Shown here: positions 50,726 to 57,417 of the stretch, piece after piece
How positions within the stretch are numbered: position 1 is the stretch's first letter
Layout: each line of letters begins with the position of its first letter
Assembly (NCBI GenBank): GCA_002423435.1
Contig: DIWE01000043.1
Span: 71,604 to 135,603 of the forward strand
DNA: 64,000 bases
Source: Clostridiales bacterium UBA6114
GTDB taxonomy: Bacteria; Bacillota; Clostridia; Oscillospirales; Butyricicoccaceae
Direction of reading: 5' to 3'
Made by a program: the position numbers and the translations under genes
The notes under the pieces: model-generated
Seen by the model: only the letters and a program-made list of their open reading frames with translations
What the model was told of the DNA's origin: nothing
The model's database searches: none

Positions 50726-53266
50726 ATGCCGGAGAAAAAATTCAATGTGACCGGGATGACTTGTTCCGCCTGCTCGGCGCATGTGGAAAAAAGCGTGCGC
50801 AAGGTCGCCGGGGTGGAGGACGTCGCCGTCAACCTGTTAAAAAACAGCATGACGGTCCGGTATGACGATAAAAAAACCAACGACGCCCAAATCGAAAAGG
50901 CCGTCCGCGACGCGGGGTATGACGCGTTTCCCGTGCAAAAGGAGCGCGGGGGCGGCGAAAAAAGCGCGCCGCAGGCGGCCGACCCGGCGCAGGAGGAGCA
51001 AAAGCGCGTCAAAGCGCGCCTGATCGTCTCGATTATTTTTACCGTTCCGCTTTTTTATATCGCCATGGGGCATATGTTTTCCTGGCCGCTGCCCGATTTC
51101 TTCCACGGGCATGAAAACGCGCTGACCTTCGCCTTTTCGCAGTTTCTGCTGATACTTCCGGTGGTTGCCGCGAACAACCGCTACTATCGGGTCGGCTTTA
51201 AGATGCTTTATAAGCGCTCGCCCAATATGGACTCGCTGATCGCGATCGGCTCGGCCGCCGCCGTGGTTTACGGGGTCTTCGCCATTTTCAGGATCGGCTA
51301 CGGCCTCGGGCATATGGACATGGACCTCGTTTCGCGCTATTCCATGGACCTGTATTTCGAATCGGCCGCCGTGATCCTGACGCTGATCACGCTCGGGAAA
51401 TACCTCGAGGCGCGCGCGAAGGGGCGCACGTCCGACGCGATCCGGAAGCTTATCGACCTGGCGCCCAAAACCGCGCTTGTCGTCCGGGATGGCGCGGAGC
51501 TTGAAATCCCCGTCGAGGACGTCGTAAAAGGGGATCTCGTCGTTGTAAAGCCGGGGCAGAGCGTCCCGGTCGACGGCGTTTTGATAAGCGGCGGGTCCTT
51601 TGTCGACGAGTCGGCGCTGACCGGCGAGAGCATCCCCGCTGAGAAAAAACCGGGCGACACGGTGATCGGGGCGAGCATCAACAAGGCGGGCGCCTTTACC
51701 TTCGAGGCGCGCAAGGTGGGCGACGACACGACCCTTGCGCAGATCATCAGACTGGTCGACGAGGCGAGCTCCTCAAAAGCCCCGATTTCGAAGCTGGCCG
51801 ACCGGATAAGCGGCGTTTTCGTGCCGATTGTGATTTTGATCGCGGTTGCCGCCGCCGCGACCTGGCTTATTTTGGGCTATCCCTTTGAATTCGCGTTTTC
51901 CATCGGGATCGCCGTGCTCGTGATTTCCTGCCCCTGCGCGCTGGGTCTCGCGACGCCGACCGCGATCATGGTCGGAACGGGCAAGGGCGCCGAAAACGGC
52001 ATCCTGATCAAATCGGCGGAAGCCCTTGAGATCTGCCATAAGACGGATACCGTCGTGCTCGACAAAACGGGCACGATCACCGAGGGCAAACCGCGCGTGA
52101 CCGATATTGTCGCCGCGCCCGGTATTTCGGAAGAGGAGCTTTTAAGAACGGCCGCGTCGGTTGAAAAGTCGTCGGAGCATCCCCTGGCCGCCGCCGTCAT
52201 GGAAGAGGCGGAGGAAAGGGGACTTTCGCCCGCCCCGATCAGCGGCTTTTCCGCGCTGCCGGGGCTCGGCGTGGAGGCGGAGCTCGAGGGAAGGCGCGTC
52301 TACGCGGGCAACGCGAGGCTGATGGCCGACAGGAAGATCCCCATGGAGGATTTTGCCCCGGTATTTGACCGGCTGTCCGAGGAGGGGAAAACGCCGCTGT
52401 ACTTTGCCGACGGCTCCCGGCTTTTAGGCGTGATCGGCGTCGCCGACGTCGTAAAGCCGACGAGCAAGGGCGCGATCGAGGCGTTTTTGAGCATGGGCCT
52501 CGACGTCGTCATGCTGACCGGCGACAACCGGAGGACGGCGGAGGCGATCCGGCGCGAGCTCGGGATCACCCGCGCGGTCGCGGAGGTGCTGCCCCAGGAC
52601 AAGGAGCGGGAGATCAGAGCCCTCCAGAGCGCCGGAAAAAAGGTTGCGATGATCGGCGACGGCATCAACGACGCGCCGGCGCTGACCAGGGCCGACGTCG
52701 GGATCGCGATCGGCGCGGGAACCGACATCGCGATCGAGTCCGCCGATATCGTACTGATAAAGGGCGATCTGTTCGACGCGGTCTCCGCGATCGAGCTAAG
52801 CCGCGCGGTCGTGCGCAATATCAAGGAAAACCTGTTCTGGGCGCTGTTTTACAACAGCCTCGGCATCCCGCTCGCCGCCGGCGTTTTCTATACCTTCCTC
52901 GACTGGAAGTTAAATCCGATGTTCGGCGCGGCGGCGATGAGCCTAAGCTCGATATTCGTGGTGTCGAACGCGCTCCGGCTGAGATTCTTCAAACCGCGCC
53001 GCGCAAAAGCATCAAAACCGGACGACATAATCATTGAAAATAATAAAGGAGAGACTGAAATGACCAAAATCATGACAATCGACGGAATGAGCTGCTCCCA
53101 CTGTTCCTCCCGCGTCGAAAAAGCATTAAACGCGCTGCCCGGCGTCAAAGCCGAGGTCGATCTCGAGAAAAAAACCGCGACGATCACGAAAACGGACGAG
53201 GTCGGCGACGACGCGCTCAAAAAAGCGGTCGAGGACGCCGGATACACCGTGGTCGGGCTGAAATAG
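50726..53266 (+). CDS. copA: Copper-exporting P1B-ATPase CopA with a C-terminal CopZ-like HMA domain
   Basis: Membrane Cu(I) pump, 846 residues. Order: N-terminal HMA domain (GMTCSACSAHVEK, about 3-69), helices, actuator domain with LTGES, ion-site helix with SCPCALGLATPTA, phosphorylation site VLDKTGTITEG, SSEHPL, hinge GDGINDAPAL, then two last helices to about residue 765. An extra HMA domain with GMSCSHCSSRVEK follows (about 780-846). Just before it lie AAAGGAGA and an in-frame ATG at 53060, so a 68-residue CopZ could also be made alone. ATG 50726 follows GGGAGGG. Operon with csoR. Confidence 0.96.
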   Translation: MPEKKFNVTGMTCSACSAHVEKSVRKVAGVEDVAVNLLKNSMTVRYDDKKTNDAQIEKAVRDAGYDAFPVQKERGGGEKSAPQAADPAQEEQKRVKARLIVSIIFTVPLFYIAMGHMFSWPLPDFFHGHENALTFAFSQFLLILPVVAANNRYYRVGFKMLYKRSPNMDSLIAIGSAAAVVYGVFAIFRIGYGLGHMDMDLVSRYSMDLYFESAAVILTLITLGKYLEARAKGRTSDAIRKLIDLAPKTALVVRDGAELEIPVEDVVKGDLVVVKPGQSVPVDGVLISGGSFVDESALTGESIPAEKKPGDTVIGASINKAGAFTFEARKVGDDTTLAQIIRLVDEASSSKAPISKLADRISGVFVPIVILIAVAAAATWLILGYPFEFAFSIGIAVLVISCPCALGLATPTAIMVGTGKGAENGILIKSAEALEICHKTDTVVLDKTGTITEGKPRVTDIVAAPGISEEELLRTAASVEKSSEHPLAAAVMEEAEERGLSPAPISGFSALPGLGVEAELEGRRVYAGNARLMADRKIPMEDFAPVFDRLSEEGKTPLYFADGSRLLGVIGVADVVKPTSKGAIEAFLSMGLDVVMLTGDNRRTAEAIRRELGITRAVAEVLPQDKEREIRALQSAGKKVAMIGDGINDAPALTRADVGIAIGAGTDIAIESADIVLIKGDLFDAVSAIELSRAVVRNIKENLFWALFYNSLGIPLAAGVFYTFLDWKLNPMFGAAAMSLSSIFVVSNALRLRFFKPRRAKASKPDDIIIENNKGETEMTKIMTIDGMSCSHCSSRVEKALNALPGVKAEVDLEKKTATITKTDEVGDDALKKAVEDAGYTVVGLK
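53060..53266 (+). CDS. copZ: Internal start that would give a free CopZ-like chaperone
   Basis: In frame with copA, ATG 53060 has AAAGGAGA (53045-53052) at ideal spacing and encodes 68 residues, the normal size of CopZ, with the copper-binding MSCSHC. The bases just upstream read TAATAA in another frame, as if a separate copA once ended there. Whether the domain is made fused, free or both cannot be settled from sequence. Confidence 0.5.
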   Translation: MTKIMTIDGMSCSHCSSRVEKALNALPGVKAEVDLEKKTATITKTDEVGDDALKKAVEDAGYTVVGLK

Positions 53267-53282
53267 GGGAGAAAGACACGGG

Positions 53283-53549
53283 ATGAAAGCGGACAGGGAG
53301 CAGATCACCCGTCTTTTAAAAACGGCCCGGGGGCAGCTCGACGGTATCCTGCGGATGGTCGGGGAGGACCGGTACTGCATCGATATCTCAAACCAGATCC
53401 TCGCGACCGAATCCGTCCTGCGCAGGGCGAACAGAGAGATTATCCGCGCCCATATGGCAAACTGCGTCAAGGACGCCTTCCGCTCGGGCGAGGAGGATCA
53501 GAAAATCGAAGAGATCCTTGCCGTCATGGATAAGATGGCAAGGGGATAA
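53283..53549 (+). CDS. csoR: CsoR-family copper-sensing repressor
   Basis: Helical DNA-binding protein of 88 residues. The Cu(I) ligands of CsoR are all present with the right spacing: C32 (RYCID), H57 and C61 (AHMANC). The N-terminal helix has ITRLLKTARGQLDGILRMV, typical of the CsoR/RcnR fold. Copper binding releases the operator. It lies 16 bases after copA in the same operon, with a candidate site downstream of the promoter. Confidence 0.93.
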   Translation: MKADREQITRLLKTARGQLDGILRMVGEDRYCIDISNQILATESVLRRANREIIRAHMANCVKDAFRSGEEDQKIEEILAVMDKMARG

Positions 53550-53563
53550 GGACGATAAAAAAA

Positions 53564-53598
53564 TGGAGGCGCCGCCGCAAGGCCGCGCCTCTTTTTCA
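53564..53598. terminator. Bidirectional terminator between csoR and the Kelch gene
   Basis: GAGGCG (53566-53571) pairs with CGCCTC (53586-53591), with an inner GCC/GGC stem. A run of A precedes it and TTTTTC follows. Confidence 0.8.
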
Positions 53599-53610
53599 GT
53601 TCCGCAGGGC

Positions 53611-55293
53611 TCAGTTATTGAACGGATAATTGCCGTTTGACAGAATCAGCTCGGTAATGGCGGCGAGGTCGTTGTCGTCGATGATTCCGTCCGCGTTTAC
53701 GTCGGCGTCGTATTTCGTCGAATCGGTTTCGGAGGCGTCCATGCCGTGGTACCAGGCGTCAATTCCGAGGTCCAATAAGGTAAATTCCCCGCTTCGGTTG
53801 ACGTCGTTTACGCCCTCAACCGTGATCGCGGCCTCGCCGCAGTTTGACTCGTCGATATCCATTTCGAGCGTCGCGTTGTCCGCGATGCGGCACTTCGTCA
53901 CGTCGACTATGCCTTCCCCCGCGCGTTTCGCCCGAAAGCTCAGGGTGATCAGGTCCTTGTCGCCGGTCGCGGCGTTATCCTGCCCCAAAGAGGCGACGAT
54001 AAAGCGGAGCGCGCCGGGCGCCGAGCCGTCCTCTTTAAAGAGTTGCAAGCCCGGCTGCGCCGAGGCACCGATATATTCAAAGAGGTCGGAGTCGAACTCG
54101 ACCTTAATATCCTCCGCGCAGATGTTCGTCACGTTGTGGATCGCGATCGTCGTCGTAAACTGCGCGCCGACGTTTACCGTGTCGGCCGAGGGGGTAACGG
54201 TGACGGTGGGGTCGAGTGTCGACATCGAATATTCCTCTACAGATGATAGAGATGATATAGAAGAATTACTCTCTCTGCCGCCAATCGCATAGATTTTACC
54301 ATTGATTGTTTCTGCCATGAAGCCAGATCTTGGAACCGACATGGAAGCCGTTTGCGTCCACATATCAGTAGTTGGGTCGTATATTTCTGCGGAAGGAGTC
54401 GCCATGCTACTAGAGAGGCCGCCGATGGCATAGATCTTTTGGTCAATGACTTCGGTCTGAAATTCATTCCGCGGGACCGACATGGAAGCTTTTTGCGTCC
54501 AGGTATTACGGGCTGGATCATATACCTCTATCGAAGATTGAATATCGTCACCGCGGCCACCGATGGCATAGATTTTTCCGTCAATGACCTCGGTTTGAAA
54601 ACTAGTCCTTATAGTCGACATGGAAGTCCTGGCTGTCCAGGTATTGGTTGAAGGGCTATACACTTCTACTGAAGATTTGGTCCCACTGCCGCTATAAGTA
54701 CCTCCAATGGCATAGATTTTTCCGTCAATAACTTCGGTTTGAAATACACTTCTTGAAGCAGACATGGGAGCTTTTGTAGTCCATGTATCTGTTACAGGGT
54801 CGTACATTTCTACTTTAGATCCGTTGCCAGTCCCTCCCATGACATAGATTTTACCATCAACGACTTCAGCTTGAGAATTATACCTTGGGGTCGGCATTGA
54901 CGCTTTTGTTGTCCAGGTATCGGTGGCAGGGTTATACACTTCTACTGAAGATAAGGTGTTTTCATCAAAGGAACCTCCGATAGCATAGATTTTCCCGTCG
55001 ACGACAACGGTTTGAAATGTTCGTCTTGGAGTGGACATGGGAGCTTTTGTTGTCCAAGTATCGGTAGCCGGGTCATATACTTCCACTAAACTCAAATAAC
55101 CGTCTTGGTTATAGCCCCCTATGGCATAAATTTTTCCGTCAACGACTTCGGTCTGAAAATAAAATCTTGCCGTCGACATCGGCGCTTTGGTTGTCCAGAT
55201 ACCCACTTCGGCCCCAAGCGCTATGGGCGCGGCCGCAAAAAGCAGCGCGACGATCAAAGTCAGAATAAGTCCTTGTTTTTTCAGTTTCGTCAT
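53611..55293 (-). CDS. Secreted Kelch-repeat protein with cohesin-like and dockerin-like domains
   Basis: Exported protein of 560 residues. After a signal peptide (1-28) come seven Kelch repeats of about 47 residues, each with a form of DGKIYAIGG...VEVYDPATDTWT, enough to close a beta-propeller (about 30-365). Residues about 370-490 look like a cohesin fold (VNVGAQFTTTIAIHNVTNI...ALRFIVAS). The C-terminus holds two dockerin-type calcium loops, DVNRSGEFTLLD and DVNADGIIDDND. The repeats are also visible in the DNA and are less GC-rich than the rest of the gene. GGAGAAATT precedes the ATG. The role may be surface adhesion or protein assembly; this is inferred. Confidence 0.9.
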   Translation of the reverse strand: MTKLKKQGLILTLIVALLFAAAPIALGAEVGIWTTKAPMSTARFYFQTEVVDGKIYAIGGYNQDGYLSLVEVYDPATDTWTTKAPMSTPRRTFQTVVVDGKIYAIGGSFDENTLSSVEVYNPATDTWTTKASMPTPRYNSQAEVVDGKIYVMGGTGNGSKVEMYDPVTDTWTTKAPMSASRSVFQTEVIDGKIYAIGGTYSGSGTKSSVEVYSPSTNTWTARTSMSTIRTSFQTEVIDGKIYAIGGRGDDIQSSIEVYDPARNTWTQKASMSVPRNEFQTEVIDQKIYAIGGLSSSMATPSAEIYDPTTDMWTQTASMSVPRSGFMAETINGKIYAIGGRESNSSISSLSSVEEYSMSTLDPTVTVTPSADTVNVGAQFTTTIAIHNVTNICAEDIKVEFDSDLFEYIGASAQPGLQLFKEDGSAPGALRFIVASLGQDNAATGDKDLITLSFRAKRAGEGIVDVTKCRIADNATLEMDIDESNCGEAAITVEGVNDVNRSGEFTLLDLGIDAWYHGMDASETDSTKYDADVNADGIIDDNDLAAITELILSNGNYPFNN

Positions 55294-55427
55294 AATTTCT
55301 CCTTTTCAGGTTCGTTGTGTATTCCCGCGGTCGGGCGGGTGAAAAAGTGGCCACAATGATCCTATCGGCCATGAATTTACAGAATTTAACTGTTGAGCTG
55401 AAATATTGCCGGATTCGCCGTTTTCCG

Positions 55428-55456
55428 TTGTGAAGTGGCGGCATTTGTGCTATACT
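55428..55456 (+). promoter_or_regulatory. Promoter of the DUF554 gene
   Basis: TTGTGA (55428-55433), 17-base spacer, TATACT (55451-55456), about 40 bases before the ATG. Confidence 0.6.
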
Positions 55457-55497
55457 GCCGATGGCGGAAAATACATAATGTAAACGGGGACAGGCAA

Positions 55498-56226
55498 ATG
55501 ATCGGAACGGGGACAATCGTAAACACCGCGGCCATCGTCGCGGGCGGGCTTTTAGGCGGCTTTTTCAAAAACGGGATACCGGAAAAATACAAGGAAATTA
55601 TTATTCAGGGCGTCGGGCTCTCGGTGATGATCATCGGGATTTCGGGCGCGCTCCAGGGGATATTCGTAGTCGGGCCGGACGGCGCGATTTCGCGCTGTTG
55701 TATCATGACTATGATTTTCAGTCTGCTGATCGGCGGGGTGATCGGGGAGCTTTTCAATATCGAGGGCAGGCTCGAACAGGCGGGGCTCTGGCTCCAGGGT
55801 AGGTTCCGGGGCGGCGGCAGCGTAGCGGAAGGCTTTGTCGTGGCCACTCTGCTTTTTTGCGTCGGCGCGATGAGCATCGTCGGGTCGATCGAGGACGGGC
55901 TTACCGGAAACGCGTCGACCCTGTATGCAAAATCCATTCTCGACTGCGTTCTGGCGGCTGTGCTGTCGTCTACGATGGGATACGGCGTTTTGTTTTCGGC
56001 GGTCTCCGTCTTCCTTTACCAGGGGGCGTTTACGCTGCTCGCGGGGGTGGTAAAGCCCTGGCTCACCGACGCCGTGATTTCCCAGGTCTCGGTGGTCGGC
56101 AGCGTGTTGATCCTCGGGATCGGCATCAACATGCTCGGGATCAAAAAAATAAAGACGGGAAACCTCGTCCCCGCGACGTTCATCCCGTTTGTTTATTACC
56201 TGATCTTAAAGCTCATCGAAAAATAG
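55498..56226 (+). CDS. DUF554-family membrane protein (YdfK/YqgA-like)
   Basis: Integral membrane protein of 242 residues with about seven helices, starting MIGTGTIVNTAAIVAGGLLG, the DUF554 signature. FCVGAMSIVGSIEDGL and AKSILDCVLAAVLSSTMGYG are also typical. Possible transport role, unproven. ATG 55498 follows GGGGACAGG; the frame extends upstream across the promoter and is not used. Confidence 0.88.
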   Translation: MIGTGTIVNTAAIVAGGLLGGFFKNGIPEKYKEIIIQGVGLSVMIIGISGALQGIFVVGPDGAISRCCIMTMIFSLLIGGVIGELFNIEGRLEQAGLWLQGRFRGGGSVAEGFVVATLLFCVGAMSIVGSIEDGLTGNASTLYAKSILDCVLAAVLSSTMGYGVLFSAVSVFLYQGAFTLLAGVVKPWLTDAVISQVSVVGSVLILGIGINMLGIKKIKTGNLVPATFIPFVYYLILKLIEK

Positions 56227-56295
56227 GCCTTGTTTGCAAATTACCGGCGTGATCATTAACAGCTTTCGGCGGTGTATGCCGGATGATAGAGGAGG

Positions 56296-56339
56296 CAATC
56301 CTCAGTCAGCTTCGCTGACAGCTCCTTTCAAAAGGAGCC
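56296..56339 (+). repeat. Orphan right end (R1) of the DUF559 repeat unit
   Basis: 44-base right-end repeat with two hairpins: GTCAGC-TTC-GCTGAC and GCTCCTTT-CA-AAAGGAGC. The 28 bases before it match the end of the DUF559 gene (GGTGTATG...GATAGAGGAGG), so it is the remnant of another unit. Confidence 0.75.
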
Positions 56340-56385
56340 TTTGAGAGGCGGGGGTGTCGTTTTTGTCTGGAGTGTCCTCTGGCCG

Positions 56386-56846
56386 GGCTCCTTTTGAAAG
56401 GAGCTGTCGCCGCAGGCGACTGAGGATTGTTCGCCGAAAGCATGAAAGGAGACAATATGGAATGTGAGTTCCTGCCGCGAAACAAGAAGCTGAGCCCATA
56501 CTCCCGCGATTTGCGCCGAAACGCGACAAAACAGGAAAATCATCTATGGTATGACTTTCTCAAAAAGCATCCGTTGCGATTTAACCGTCAGCGTATCATA
56601 GGCGAATATATAGTAGACTTTCACTGCCCAAAAGCGAATCTGGTAATCGAGCTCGACGGATCGGGACATTATGAGGATGACGCGATTGAATATGATAAAC
56701 GGAGGACCGCTTATCTCGAGAGTTTGGGTCTTACGGTAATCCGCTTCACCAATACGGACATCGACCGCAATTTCGACGGTGTATGTCAAATGATAGAGGA
56801 GGCAATCCTCAGTCAGCTTCGCTGACAGCTCCTTTCAAAAGGAGCC
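56386..56846 (+). mobile_element. Inverted-repeat-bounded unit carrying a DUF559 gene
   Basis: The left end (L1, 56386-56429) and right end (R2, 56803-56846) are 44-base inverted copies that differ only inside one hairpin, where GTCGCC-GCA-GGCGAC replaces GTCAGC-GAA-GCTGAC with pairing kept. Each end folds into two hairpins. The only gene inside is a DUF559 endonuclease-like ORF whose stop codon lies within R2. Two internally deleted copies follow. No transposase or target duplication is visible, so mobility is inferred. Confidence 0.6.
56457..56825 (+). CDS. DUF559 (Vsr/PD-(D/E)XK-like) endonuclease-domain protein
   Basis: Protein of 122 residues with the DUF559 pattern: RDLRRNATKQENHLWYDFLK, then FNRQRIIGEYIVDFHCP and LVIELDGSGHY, giving the D...ExD catalytic motif of Vsr-like nucleases, and VIRFTNTDI near the end. 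ATG 56457 is placed by AAAGGAGA. The last codons (ILSQLR) are encoded by the right-end repeat. Cellular function is not known. Its placement between inverted repeats, with truncated relatives beside it, suggests a part in spreading or keeping the repeat. Confidence 0.85.
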   Translation: MECEFLPRNKKLSPYSRDLRRNATKQENHLWYDFLKKHPLRFNRQRIIGEYIVDFHCPKANLVIELDGSGHYEDDAIEYDKRRTAYLESLGLTVIRFTNTDIDRNFDGVCQMIEEAILSQLR

Positions 56847-56938
56847 TTGACATACGGGGACGGGCAAAACTATCGGTTTTGTCCAGAGTGTCCTCCGGCC
56901 TCTTAACAATTCCCCAAATATTCTTTTTCGGCACCCTA

Positions 56939-57088
56939 GGCTCCTTTTGAAAGGAGCTGTCGCCGCAGGCGACTGAGGATTGTGCGTCGACAAATACGGA
57001 CGTCGATCGCAAATTGGGCGGTGTATGCCGGATGATAGAGGAAACAATCCTCAGTCAGCTTCGCTGACAGCTCCTTTCAAAAGGAGCC
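56939..57088 (+). repeat. Short derivative unit B (L2-R3)
   Basis: 150 bases from left end 56939-56982 to right end 57045-57088. Between them about 60 bases match the last part of the DUF559 gene (AATACGGACGTCGATCGCAA...), so it is an internal-deletion form of the full unit. Confidence 0.75.
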
Positions 57089-57180
57089 TTGACATACGGG
57101 GACGGGTAAAACTGTGGTTTTGTCCAGAGTGTCCTCCGGCCTCTTATCAATTCTCTAAAATATGCTTTTTCGGCACCCTG

Positions 57181-57330
57181 GGCTCCTTTTGAAAGGAGCT
57201 GTCGCCGCAGGCGACTGAGGATTGTGCGTCGACAAATACGGATGTCGATCGCAATTTCGACGGTGTATGCCGGATGATAGAGGAAACAATCCTCAGTCAG
57301 CTTCGCTGACAGCTCCTTTCAAAAGGAGCC
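57181..57330 (+). repeat. Short derivative unit C (L3-R4)
   Basis: Near-copy of unit B: left end 57181-57224, right end 57287-57330, same gene relic between. R2, R3 and R4 are exactly 242 bases apart. The 92-base spacers 56847-56938 and 57089-57180 are also alike (GACATACGGGGACGGG...), so units B and C arose by tandem duplication. Confidence 0.75.
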
Positions 57331-57340
57331 TTTGAGTTAA

Positions 57341-57381
57341 CAGAACGGACGCGGGCGAAAAGCCCGCGTCCGTTCTGTTTT
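57341..57381. terminator. Strong terminator after flagellin
   Basis: Perfect 16-bp stem CAGAACGGACGCGGGC (57341-57356) with its complement (57362-57377). It lies 37 bases past the flagellin stop, and a TTTT on the plus side makes it usable in both directions. Confidence 0.85.
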
Positions 57382-57417
57382 GCTGTGCACTGTATGTCAA
57401 ACAAAGAAGGGAAGCAA

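Noticed and set aside
56296..57330. Regular repeats that could be read as a CRISPR array
   Set aside because: The repeats are inverted relative to each other, the period is 242 bases, spacers are near-identical to one another, and no cas genes are present.
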